Shown: positions 1 through 5,752, numbered from the stretch's first letter. The stretch is DNA of 8,932 bases from Spirochaetes bacterium GWF1_49_6 (GCA_001829395.1 MIBD01000031.1:21650-30581); one strand, 5' to 3'. Translations and numbers: made by a program. The notes: generated by a model from the letters alone, not told the origin.

Positions 1-441
1 AGTGTAGGCGGCTTCGAATGTCTTCGCGGCCATCTGGCTTTCCAACGTTACAAAATCACCCTTCGCCTTATTGTAGTCGTCGGCGCGAAGTATGGGGGCG
101 AAATTCTCTTCCGCCTGCCCCATCAGGGTCTTGTCCTTCTCATAGTAGTCTTTAGCGCGGTTTTCGACCGCGATACCGTAAGCATTGATAGCCTTATCTT
201 TTGAAGATATGGCCTTCGTTTTGGCGTCGTCGTTCTTATTCTGTTCGACAAACAGATTAGCCTGTTTGTAATCGTCCTTTGCATCTCCGATATCCGTTTT
301 CGCGTAAGTGTCGGCGTCAACCGCGTCGGCGCGTTCTATCGCAGCCTTTGCTTCTTCTAATTCTTTAGTAGGAGCCCCAGAACATGATACCATTATCCCA
401 GCGATCATTACTAATAAAATTCGGCTCATCCATTTTTTCAT
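1..441 (-). CDS. DUF4398-like envelope lipoprotein, N-terminal part (partial)
   Basis: The gene runs off the left edge, so only the first 147 codons are visible, and they are open throughout. The start is the ATG at 441-439, preceded on the minus strand by a good GACAGGAGGG ribosome site. The protein begins with a Lys-rich n-region, a hydrophobic core and a lipobox ending in Val-Ser-Cys (Cys20), so it should be exported and lipid-anchored. The mature part is a charged Ala/Lys/Glu/Asp-rich helical region. It aligns well with the N-terminus of the LysM lipoprotein at 5940-7319: both share SC-x-GAP, then EAKAA, DA-K-DD, an N-rich turn, S-SK-KA, NRAK and F-AAY. By that homology it probably also continues into a LysM domain, but this lies outside the window. 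The function is unknown; a peptidoglycan-associated structural lipoprotein is the likely role. It is divergent from the Rrf2 operon. Confidence 0.82.
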   Translation of the reverse strand, partial: MKKWMSRILLVMIAGIMVSCSGAPTKELEEAKAAIERADAVDADTYAKTDIGDAKDDYKQANLFVEQNKNDDAKTKAISSKDKAINAYGIAVENRAKDYYEKDKTLMGQAEENFAPILRADDYNKAKGDFVTLESQMAAKTFEAAYT

Positions 442-477
442 AAAGCCCTCCTGTCAAACAATATTCGCACTCACTAT

Positions 478-505
478 ATTTTAATGTATCGAATGAAAAT
501 AGCAA
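478..505 (-). promoter_or_regulatory. Putative promoter of the left-edge lipoprotein gene
   Basis: On the minus strand a TTGCTA -35 (500-505) and a TAAAAT -10 (478-483) are separated by 16 bp. They lie about 40 bp upstream of the lipoprotein start. The match to the sigma-70 consensus is fair, and the position between divergent genes supports it. Confidence 0.4.
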
Positions 506-551
506 GAAATTCTACTAATATTTCGGCATAAAAACAAATCTTCTGAAACTC

Positions 552-580
552 TTGACTTTCCACTATATAGGTATTATAAT
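552..580 (+). promoter_or_regulatory. Sigma-70-type promoter of the Rrf2-hemerythrin operon
   Basis: A TTGACT -35 (552-557) and a perfect TATAAT -10 (575-580) are separated by exactly 17 bp. Transcription should start near 587, leaving a leader of roughly 14 nt before the ATG at 601. The -10 lies at the centre of a perfect palindrome, so a dimeric repressor bound there would block RNA polymerase directly. Confidence 0.82.
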
Positions 581-589
581 ACCTATATA
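564..589 (+). promoter_or_regulatory. Perfect 26-bp palindromic operator
   Basis: Positions 564-589 form a perfect inverted repeat; the left half is TATATAGGTATTA and the right half is its exact reverse complement. It covers the -10 element and the expected start site of the Rrf2 gene. Rrf2 proteins bind palindromes as dimers and often repress their own genes, so autoregulation is the natural reading. A degenerate copy occurs at 1021-1046. Confidence 0.75.
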
Positions 590-600
590 AGGATGTGTGT

Positions 601-1008
601 ATGTCTGAATTAGTGCAGATTTCCGAAGCGGCGCTTCTCGCCCTTCATAGCATGGTGCTGATCGCCCAGGCGAAAGGCGGGTGGGTGAGCGTCCACAATA
701 TGGCGCGCCGGACTGGCGCATCGGAGAATCACCTTGCGAAGGTGATGCAGAGGCTGACGCGCGCGAAACTGGTGAGATCGGTACGCGGTCCGAAGGGAGG
801 ATTTTTACTCGCCGACGCACCCGAAAAAGTTTCCCTGCTCGATATCTATGAGGCGATCGAGGGAAAAGTGAATAATGCGGCGTGCCCGTTCCATAAGGAT
901 ACTTGCATGCTTCAATCCTGTATCTTCCACGGGCTGATCGGGAAGACCACTAATGAACTGGTACGCCATCTCGCGGATACCTCTCTCGCGTCGATGGCCG
1001 GATCGTAA
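601..1008 (+). CDS. Rrf2-family transcriptional regulator, probable Fe-S sensor
   Basis: This 135-residue protein has the usual Rrf2 length. It has an N-terminal winged helix-turn-helix (about 5-75) with the recognition-helix pattern ENHLAKVMQRLTRAKLVRS and the wing VRGPKGGFLL, which is the family hallmark. A DIYEAIEG dimerisation-helix start follows near 81. Three cysteines (C95, C102, C107; spacing x6 and x4) sit where IscR and NsrR bind an iron-sulfur cluster, so this is probably a redox or NO-responsive regulator rather than a cluster-free member. ATG 601 is chosen over the in-frame GTG at 595 because AAGGA at 589-593 is well spaced only for 601. It heads the operon with the hemerythrin and PAS genes, and its promoter lies in a palindrome that it probably binds. 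An NsrR-like role is inference from the neighbours; the family assignment is firm. Confidence 0.9.
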   Translation: MSELVQISEAALLALHSMVLIAQAKGGWVSVHNMARRTGASENHLAKVMQRLTRAKLVRSVRGPKGGFLLADAPEKVSLLDIYEAIEGKVNNAACPFHKDTCMLQSCIFHGLIGKTTNELVRHLADTSLASMAGS

Positions 1009-1020
1009 AAAATTTTTAAT

Positions 1021-1046
1021 ATAATAGGTATAATGGTACATATAAG
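1021..1046 (+). promoter_or_regulatory. Degenerate second operator over a -10-like sequence
   Basis: Aligned base for base with the perfect palindrome at 564-589, this stretch matches at 17 of 26 positions, including ATAGGTAT on the left and TAC plus TATA on the right. It contains a TATAAT (1029-1034) without a clear -35 at the right distance. It lies in the gap between the Rrf2 and hemerythrin genes. It may be a second binding site of the same regulator and a weak internal promoter. Confidence 0.5.
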
Positions 1047-1065
1047 AATAAATAGGAGGACAATT

Positions 1066-1842
1066 ATGGATGAGACAATGCTTAAAGAAGAACATGATAA
1101 GAAAATAGGGCAGTTGAAGGATTTGTTCCGTTCACTGAAGGACGAATCCGACCATAAAAAGGCGCTCTATCTGCGGAAGGAATTTAAGGAGTTTCTCGCG
1201 AAATGCGACGCGCGGGATATTTCCGACGCGGAAAAGGAACTCGCGAAAGAAGGGTTCACCTTAAAGGATTTCCGCTCCGGGTGCGACGTGCATCTCGAAC
1301 TGATGCGGGAATCGCTGGGGCAGCAGGGGTCGGGTATCCCGGATGGCCACCCGTTATACCGTTTCCATAGGGAGCATGAGGCGATTTCACGTTGGGAAGA
1401 GGAATTACTCTGCGCGCTCCGCGACGCTGAAAGCGTGGATGATTTCACGGATGCGGGGGATGCGATCGGGCGGGTAAAAACCCTGCTGGCAAAGCTGCGT
1501 GATTCGGAAAATCACAGCGTGCGGCAGGAGAACGCGTTATTCCCGCTTCTGGAACAGCGCGGTATCACCGAACCCCCGAAGGTGATGTGGGGCGAGCATA
1601 AGGAGATGAAGGCGATGAAGACCTCGATGGAGTCCGCGCTGAATACGATTACACCGGATAACTATCAGGTTGTACTCTCAAAAATGGAAGAGACCGCGCT
1701 TCTTCTCGCGGAATATTTCTCGGCGCACACGAGGAAGGAGGAAACCATCCTCTACCCGATAGCGATGAAATCTTTCACCGACGCGGATTGGAACGACTTT
1801 AAAAGCGCGTGCGACGAACTGGGATATTTTTCATTAGAATAA
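1066..1842 (+). CDS. DUF438 + hemerythrin (HHE) domain protein
   Basis: This 258-residue cytoplasmic protein has two recognisable parts. Residues 1-80 resemble DUF438: a Lys/Glu-rich helical stretch ending in the CDVHLEL signature (C73, H76). Residues 95-235 are a hemerythrin-like four-helix bundle with candidate di-iron ligands H95/H101/H104 (HPLYRFHREHE), H150 and E155 (ENHSVRQE), H178 (WGEHKEM), H221 and E225/E226 (HTRKEE). Such proteins bind a non-haem di-iron centre and are linked to oxygen or NO sensing and to iron-sulfur cluster repair (compare YtfE/RIC); the exact activity here is not known. The start is ATG 1066, with AGGAGG at 1054-1059; an in-frame ATG at 1033 lacks a ribosome site and overlaps the operator-like sequence. 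Family members commonly carry a C-terminal PAS domain, which is absent here and encoded by the next gene, 17 bp away. Confidence 0.88.
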   Translation: MDETMLKEEHDKKIGQLKDLFRSLKDESDHKKALYLRKEFKEFLAKCDARDISDAEKELAKEGFTLKDFRSGCDVHLELMRESLGQQGSGIPDGHPLYRFHREHEAISRWEEELLCALRDAESVDDFTDAGDAIGRVKTLLAKLRDSENHSVRQENALFPLLEQRGITEPPKVMWGEHKEMKAMKTSMESALNTITPDNYQVVLSKMEETALLLAEYFSAHTRKEETILYPIAMKSFTDADWNDFKSACDELGYFSLE

Positions 1843-1859
1843 AACCGACAGGAGGAAAT

Positions 1860-2252
1860 ATGAATATCAAAGAATTGCCTTATGAGACTATCGAGGCTAT
1901 ATTAGACGCGTTATCGATAGATATTTCGTTTGTGGACGCGGAGGATACGGTCAAGTATTTCAATTCTCCCAAGAAGGGACGCATATTCCCGCGCTCGAAG
2001 CTCGACCTTCAGCGGAAGGTGCAGAACTGTCATCCGCCTCAGAGTCTGGACAAGGTGAATGCCATTCTCGACGGGTTCCGTAACGGGACGCGCGAGGATG
2101 CCCCGTTCTGGCTGCAATTGCATGGGAAATTCCTGAAAATCGATTACTTTCCGGTGAAGGACGCGGACGGGAAATATCTCGGTACGCTGGAAATGCTTCA
2201 GGATGCGACTGAGGTGAGGTCGTTAGAGGGAGAAAAGAAACTGCTGGACTAA
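1860..2252 (+). CDS. Stand-alone PAS_10-like domain protein, detached partner of DUF438-HHE
   Basis: This 130-residue protein consists essentially of one PAS domain of the type found at the C-terminus of DUF438-hemerythrin proteins. Diagnostic pieces are ISFVDAEDTVKYFN (22-35), RIFPRS (41-46), KVQNCHPPQS (53-62), FWLQLHGKFLKIDYFPVKD (83-101) and YLGTLEMLQDATEVRSLEGEKKLL (106-129). The NCHPP motif, with adjacent Cys and His, is typical of this subgroup and could bind a cofactor or metal, though I know of no proof. AGGAGG at 1850-1855 sets the start at 1860; an upstream in-frame ATG at 1809 lies inside the preceding gene. It probably works together with the hemerythrin protein as a two-subunit version of the usual fusion. 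No output domain is present. The strong terminator downstream makes this the last gene of the operon. Confidence 0.85.
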   Translation: MNIKELPYETIEAILDALSIDISFVDAEDTVKYFNSPKKGRIFPRSKLDLQRKVQNCHPPQSLDKVNAILDGFRNGTREDAPFWLQLHGKFLKIDYFPVKDADGKYLGTLEMLQDATEVRSLEGEKKLLD

Positions 2253-2260
2253 AATAAAAC

Positions 2261-2290
2261 GGGGATAGACATTGTCTATCCCCAGTTTTT
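2261..2290 (+). terminator. Strong intrinsic terminator, probably bidirectional
   Basis: GGGGATAGAC (2261-2270) and GTCTATCCCC (2274-2283) form a perfect 10-bp stem with a 3-nt loop, followed by AGTTTTT on the plus strand. On the minus strand the same stem is followed by GTTTTATTTT. It lies between the convergent PAS and TetR genes, so it can end both transcripts. Confidence 0.92.
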
Positions 2291-2294
2291 CAGG

Positions 2295-2876
2295 TTACTT
2301 TTTCAGAACCGTATTAATTACATAGTCAAGGTACTTCTTTCTATCCGCGGGCTTGGAGAAATCCAGACCTGCGAGATATTTCAGGTAAGACCCTAACATG
2401 ATGGGCTGAAGGATCGATGACATCAGCACGATACCCTTGAGGGAAATCTGTTCGTCATCCTTTAACCCGGTGATCTCGGCCGCGATGTTTTTAAACTTAC
2501 CGAAACGGGACTTTTCGTCCTCGGCAACATGTTTATCATCGGGAACCTTACCGATCAGGCCGCTAAAAATACTGCGTGTCAGCGCAGGTGATTTCATCTG
2601 GTATTCCATCATCTGCTGGAAGAAAGCTTCGAGCCGTTCGATAGGGCTTTTAGACTTATCGTCCAGTACGCTAAACATGGTATTCATTGTCTCTAAGAAA
2701 CTCTTGAGACTTTCCTGAATCAAGCTGTCCTTTGAACCGAAATAGTAATTGATTGCGGCGATGTTTACTTTCGCGGCGACAGCAATTTTTCTGACGGTGA
2801 TACTATGAACACCGTCCTTGGACATGATTTGAAGGGTAGACTTAATAATCTTGTCCTTCGTCTTTTCACGTTTCAT
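2295..2876 (-). CDS. TetR/AcrR-family transcriptional regulator
   Basis: This 193-residue protein has the standard TetR layout. The N-terminal DNA-binding domain spans about 5-55 (TKDKIIKSTLQIMSKDGVHS, then ITVRKIAVAAKVNIAAINYYFGSKDSLI, with the typical YYFGSKD end of the recognition helix). A helical ligand and dimerisation domain fills the rest. ATG at 2876-2874 follows a GGGGAGG ribosome site (2883-2889) at 6 bp. TetR proteins usually repress a neighbouring gene until they bind a small ligand, but no transporter or enzyme is adjacent, so its target is unknown. It may regulate itself, or the Rrf2 gene 78 bp upstream with which it may be co-transcribed. It is convergent with the hemerythrin operon, so a role there is possible but unsupported. 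Confidence 0.9.
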   Translation of the reverse strand: MKREKTKDKIIKSTLQIMSKDGVHSITVRKIAVAAKVNIAAINYYFGSKDSLIQESLKSFLETMNTMFSVLDDKSKSPIERLEAFFQQMMEYQMKSPALTRSIFSGLIGKVPDDKHVAEDEKSRFGKFKNIAAEITGLKDDEQISLKGIVLMSSILQPIMLGSYLKYLAGLDFSKPADRKKYLDYVINTVLKK

Positions 2877-2906
2877 AAATAACCTCCCCAGAGATTTTAC
2901 ACATAT

Positions 2907-2935
2907 AACATAAAAAGAAAATTAAAATATTTCAA
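2907..2935 (-). promoter_or_regulatory. Putative promoter of the TetR gene
   Basis: On the minus strand TTGAAA (2930-2935) and TATGTT (2907-2912) are 17 bp apart, about 30 bp upstream of the TetR start. The region is very AT-rich, so chance matches are likely and confidence is low. Confidence 0.33.
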
Positions 2936-2953
2936 ATATTTACTAAAATATTT
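2925..2953. repeat. Three AAATATTT palindromes near the TetR promoter
   Basis: The 8-bp palindrome AAATATTT occurs at 2925-2932, 2934-2941 and 2946-2953, overlapping the putative -35 of the TetR gene and reaching the end of the Rrf2 gene. They could be operator half-sites for an autoregulating TetR or merely AT-rich sequence. Confidence 0.35.
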
Positions 2954-2954
2954 A

Positions 2955-3368
2955 TTAATTTTTAACCAATAGGTCATTTAAACTACGATTTTTCATTAAA
3001 TCGACAACTTGGTCGGACATCTCATGCCAAAAATCGCCTACCGCGCAGCGCTTCTTCGCCTTGCGGTAACAGTTCTTTACCCCGCGTACGCATGGCACGA
3101 AGGTCATATCCTCGCCTAAAGCAGACGAGATGTCGTAGATGGAAATTTTCTTAGGGTCTTTTATCAGCTTATACCCGCCGCCCTTACCCCTGTTACCCTT
3201 AATAAACCCCGCTTTCACGAAGGAAGAAATAATCTGTTCCAGATATTTGTTGGATATCTGCTCCTCCTCGGCGATATGGGAAATTGAAATCAGTTCGTTG
3301 CGTCCGTAATACTCCGCGATATTGGCCATAAAACGGAGACCGTAACGAAGCTTCGTAGGCATTTTCAT
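2955..3368 (-). CDS. Second Rrf2-family regulator with Fe-S-type cysteines
   Basis: This 137-residue protein has the IscR/CymR-like N-terminus MKMPTKLRYGLRFMANIAEY, a winged helix-turn-helix (ISHIAEEEQISNKYLEQIIS) and the wing GNRGKGGGYKL. It ends its DNA-binding part with SIYDISSALGED near 76-87. Three cysteines, C93, C100 and C108 (spacing x6 and x7), lie in the cluster-binding position, followed by W114 and a C-terminal helix; a [2Fe-2S] or [4Fe-4S] sensor is likely. ATG at 3368-3366 is preceded by GAGGGGG (3376-3382). No iscS/iscU genes are next to it, so its regulon cannot be read from context. It differs clearly from the Rrf2 protein at 601-1008 in sequence and cysteine spacing, so they are distinct paralogues. 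The TetR gene follows on the same strand 78 bp downstream. Confidence 0.9.
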   Translation of the reverse strand: MKMPTKLRYGLRFMANIAEYYGRNELISISHIAEEEQISNKYLEQIISSFVKAGFIKGNRGKGGGYKLIKDPKKISIYDISSALGEDMTFVPCVRGVKNCYRKAKKRCAVGDFWHEMSDQVVDLMKNRSLNDLLVKN

Positions 3369-3407
3369 AGAAAATCCCCCTCAAGGTGTGTGATTCTTAC
3401 GATTGAA

Positions 3408-3436
3408 ATTATATATTAAAAAATAAAAAAGCGCAA
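3408..3436 (-). promoter_or_regulatory. Promoter of the second Rrf2 gene
   Basis: On the minus strand TTGCGC (3431-3436) and a perfect TATAAT (3408-3413) are separated by exactly 17 bp made almost wholly of T and A. The start of transcription would be near 3401, giving a leader of about 32 nt. Confidence 0.6.
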
Positions 3437-3480
3437 CGTATAAAAAAATTATTTTACCCGTCAGCTAGGATTTAAGGAAA

Positions 3481-3706
3481 AAAACTGCCAGCGGGTGGGC
3501 TTGATGACGAACAGGAAATTTCTATCGTTTTCTGTCACTGCGAACCCCGCGCTGCAATATATTTTCGATGCGCGGGTGAAGCAGTCTGTTTTATTCCTTA
3601 TACGGTATTAAAATAGATTGCTTCTACCGCGCTTAAAATGCTGATTGTAGCGCGGCCTCGCAATGACCAAAACAGTTCGTCAACACGCCCGGATGCAGGC
3701 AGTTTT
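3481..3706. repeat. Nested long inverted-repeat element (MITE/REP-like)
   Basis: The outer ends are AAAACTGCC (3481-3489) and GGCAGTTTT (3698-3706), exact reverse complements. The outer arms also share TGACGAAC near 3505-3512 with its complement near 3675-3682. An inner pair of arms (about 3534-3593 and 3610-3667) pairs over nearly 60 bp with few mismatches: one begins GTCACTGCGA, the other ends TCGCAATGAC, and both include GCGCGG and GAAGCA-TCT blocks. The inner loop is about 15 nt. The arms resemble the dispersed GTCATTGCGAG...GAAGCAATCT palindromes I recall from many bacterial genomes. No coding sequence is present. It fills most of the 3369-3725 gap and lies 20 bp past the RlpA stop codon, where it could act as a transcription terminator. 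Confidence 0.78.
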
Positions 3707-3725
3707 ATAGATAATATTTGTTTAA

Positions 3726-5333
3726 TTATTCGTCGGCGCTTTGAACCGTAATTTTAACCATCAGAGCGGGAAGGTTCATCGCTTTCATTTTATTTGCCAC
3801 CATCAGCGCGGTATCCAGCGAATCGTAGTAACCGATGCGTACACGGTAGTACAGCACGCCCTTGACCACCGAATCACGGATGATGACGTTATACCCCATT
3901 CCCTTCAGTTTGTCGTATAGTTTCTGCGCGTTCTTCAGATCCTTAAACGCGCCGACCTGAATGAGATATTTCTCACCGTCGCCGATAGGGCCTAAGTCGT
4001 CTTGAATATTGTTCTTAACCGTGTTTTTATCCGGCGTCACTTTATCGACATTCATCTTATCCGTCGCGATCTTATAGTCCGACAGTTCGTCCGGCGATAC
4101 CACCTTGATTTTATCATCCGGAACCGCGTCGGTTTTACCCGCGTTTTTATTCGGCGTCACATTCTTATTCGGCTTGACAGGATCGGTATCGACATTCTGC
4201 ACGTCTATCTCGATCTCGTCATAGATGATCGATTTCTCCTGGCTGATCGCGGTATCGTCCCATGTGTTATCTTCGGCGATCAGGATATCGGGGGTGACCT
4301 CGCCGATAACGACAGGCCCCTTATCCTCGATTACTTTATCGTCGGGCACGTCAATCGTAAAGTCCTCGGCAACCTTATCCTCAGGCACATCGATAGTGAG
4401 ATCCTCGATATCCGAATTGTTGACCTCGGTGAGATCGTCGATAGGGACATTGAGGTCGACTACATTCTTATCGGGCACGAGCGTATTGGTTTTTTTGATC
4501 ACATTATTCGTACCGGCGGTGTTCGCGGGTTTTACAGTAATATTATTTTCCGGTTGTTTGATCGTATTGTTCGGTTTGACCGTCTTGATACCCGGATCGA
4601 GCGGTTCCTCGAACGGCTCCTCGATCACGAACTCGTTATCGTTGCTATTTACCGCGTCGATATCGATTGGATTCAGACTGACGTCGTTCTCGACTACTTT
4701 TTGGGAAGTCTGTATCTTCGATGTAACCGCGTTGGTGTAAACATTCGTCACTACCTTAATGATTTTATTGGTCACAAAGATCGCGTTGGTTTTCGTCAGG
4801 ACTTTAGTGACCACATTGGTGACATAGTAATCGATCGAAATAATCCCGTTGGAGAGCTTCTCGGTCATAATCGGCTTCGGAGAGGTCGGCGAGACCATGG
4901 AGTTGGTATTGGTCATCGGAGCTTTTGACGTATCGTAATCGCTGAGGTTCACCCCGGCGGTATTCCCGTTACCCAGCTTGATCATGGTGACCATGACGTA
5001 GGAGGTGCCTTTCTTGATAAAGTCGAGGGATTCGGCCGCGGAGCGCGATAGGTCGATGAGTCGTCCGTCGGCGACAGGCCCGCGGTCATTGATCATCACG
5101 ATGACCTTTTTCCCGTTCTCGAGATTCTCCACCTCGACTACCGTACCGAACGGGAGTGTTTTATGCGCGGCGGTCATTTTCACGGGGTCGTACAGATCGC
5201 CGCTGGCGGTCTTTTTCCCGGCATATTCGTCGCTATAATAGGACGCTACCCCATATAAGTACTTGGGCAACTGGGAGAAAAGATTTATGGTTATTCCCAT
5301 CAATAAAATCGCAAGCAATCCTCTGATTTTCAT
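3726..5333 (-). CDS. rlpA: RlpA-like double-psi beta-barrel protein with C-terminal SPOR domain
   Basis: This 535-residue exported protein has a signal peptide at 1-20 (MKIRGLLAILLMGITINLFS) with no lipobox Cys. The RlpA barrel spans about 27-118, with GVASYYSDEYAGKKTASG, MTAAHKTLPFGT, INDRGP (D83) and RLIDLSRSAAESL. A long low-complexity linker (about 120-450) is rich in Thr, Asn, Val, Asp and Pro, and a SPOR domain (about 455-530, YLIQVGAFKDLKNAQKLYDK onward) follows. RlpA proteins act in the periplasm at division sites; some are lytic transglycosylases that cut glycan strands lacking stem peptides, and SPOR domains bind such denuded glycans. H57 and D83 match the active-site His and Asp, but the usual Glu in the SGE motif is Asp (D46). 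The start at 5333 has GGAGGA at 5339-5344; an upstream in-frame ATG at 5381 lacks both a ribosome site and a signal-peptide-like end. Confidence 0.88.
   Translation of the reverse strand: MKIRGLLAILLMGITINLFSQLPKYLYGVASYYSDEYAGKKTASGDLYDPVKMTAAHKTLPFGTVVEVENLENGKKVIVMINDRGPVADGRLIDLSRSAAESLDFIKKGTSYVMVTMIKLGNGNTAGVNLSDYDTSKAPMTNTNSMVSPTSPKPIMTEKLSNGIISIDYYVTNVVTKVLTKTNAIFVTNKIIKVVTNVYTNAVTSKIQTSQKVVENDVSLNPIDIDAVNSNDNEFVIEEPFEEPLDPGIKTVKPNNTIKQPENNITVKPANTAGTNNVIKKTNTLVPDKNVVDLNVPIDDLTEVNNSDIEDLTIDVPEDKVAEDFTIDVPDDKVIEDKGPVVIGEVTPDILIAEDNTWDDTAISQEKSIIYDEIEIDVQNVDTDPVKPNKNVTPNKNAGKTDAVPDDKIKVVSPDELSDYKIATDKMNVDKVTPDKNTVKNNIQDDLGPIGDGEKYLIQVGAFKDLKNAQKLYDKLKGMGYNVIIRDSVVKGVLYYRVRIGYYDSLDTALMVANKMKAMNLPALMVKITVQSADE
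4329..4406 (-). repeat. Two tandem 13-codon repeats in the RlpA linker
   Basis: Residues 310-322 and 323-335 of the RlpA protein repeat the pattern ED-x-TIDVP-(E/D)-DKV-x, with 10 of 13 residues identical. The DNA copies are 39 bp apart and have diverged at third codon positions, so the duplication is not recent. The rest of the linker has looser PDKN/PNKN and VTNV/VTNK repeats. Confidence 0.7.
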
Positions 5334-5354
5334 CCGTATCCTCCGGCTTTTAAT

Positions 5355-5383
5355 CTTATATATGTATCGGCAGAAAAACAAAA
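5355..5383 (-). promoter_or_regulatory. Possible promoter of the RlpA gene
   Basis: On the minus strand a TATAAG -10 (5355-5360) lies about 22 bp before the RlpA start, with a weak TTTTGT (5378-5383) 17 bp further upstream. The -35 match is poor. Confidence 0.3.
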
Positions 5384-5413
5384 GCGTTTAGAAATACCGA
5401 CACTCGCACTTAC

Positions 5414-5442
5414 TTGACTTTTCGATGCCTCCTATATAAAAT
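5414..5442 (+). promoter_or_regulatory. tRNA-Pro promoter
   Basis: TTGACT (5414-5419) and TAAAAT (5437-5442) are spaced 17 bp apart. Transcription would start near 5450, about 35 nt before the mature tRNA 5' end. The -35 and following bases (TTGACTTT) equal those of the Rrf2 operon promoter at 552. Confidence 0.65.
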
Positions 5443-5483
5443 ATCATGCTCTGGTAAATAAGTAAAGTAATTCCAAATATTTT

Positions 5484-5559
5484 CGGGCTGTAGCGCAGTT
5501 CGGTTTAGCGCACTACCTTGGGGTGGTAGGGGCCGAGAGTTCAAATCTCTCCAGCCCGA
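5484..5559 (+). tRNA. tRNA-Pro (anticodon GGG)
   Basis: All four stems fold. The acceptor CGGGCTG (5484-5490) pairs with CAGCCCG (5552-5558), with discriminator A5559. The D stem is GCGC/GCGC, the anticodon stem CTACC/GGTAG, and the T stem GAGAG/CTCTC around TTCAAAT. The seven-base anticodon loop TTGGGGT gives anticodon GGG (5520-5522), which reads CCC and CCU proline codons. C1-G72 is the usual first pair of bacterial tRNA-Pro. CCA is not encoded, so it must be added after transcription. No intrinsic terminator follows directly. Confidence 0.96.
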
Positions 5560-5610
5560 AATTTATTTTACGTTGACGTTCCTTTTCACTGTTTTCGCAC
5601 GTATTCTTTT

Positions 5611-5752
5611 ATGGTCACGTTTAATAACCTCCGCACTTTGCGCGAAGATAAAGAAGTGACCATTGGGCGTATTTTAAAGATATATCATTATTAATGTTAG
5701 TAATGGTCACTTCTAAATACTCAGTTAAGGAAGTGACCATTGGGCGTTTTAT
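5611..5752. repeat. Two diverged hairpin units with GTGACCA arms and an 18-bp direct repeat
   Basis: GAAGTGACCATTGGGCGT occurs exactly at 5653-5670 and again at 5730-5747. Each copy is preceded by an inverted ATGGTCAC (5611-5618 and 5703-5710). In the second unit AATGGTCACTTC (5702-5713) and GAAGTGACCATT (5730-5741) form a perfect 12-bp stem with a 16-nt loop; in the first unit the pairing is shorter and the loop longer. No coding sequence is visible between the tRNA and the LysM gene. The units could be remnants of a small mobile element, or binding sites. Confidence 0.7.

Noticed and set aside
595..600. GTG start at 595 for the first Rrf2 gene
   Set aside because: AAGGA at 589-593 would be adjacent to it, whereas it is correctly spaced for ATG 601, which also gives the normal family N-terminus.
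1033..1065. ATG 1033 as start of the hemerythrin gene
   Set aside because: It has no ribosome site and lies inside the operator-like sequence; AGGAGG at 1054-1059 points to ATG 1066.
4002..4928. 308-codon open frame on the plus strand antisense to the RlpA linker
   Set aside because: It lies wholly opposite the low-complexity linker, has no ribosome site or domain, and its Ile/Asp/Arg-rich product is the shadow of GAT/ATC-type codons on the real strand.
5702..5747. Intrinsic terminator after the tRNA
   Set aside because: The 12-bp stem is good, but it is followed by GGGCG before any T-run, and it repeats as part of a larger unit.
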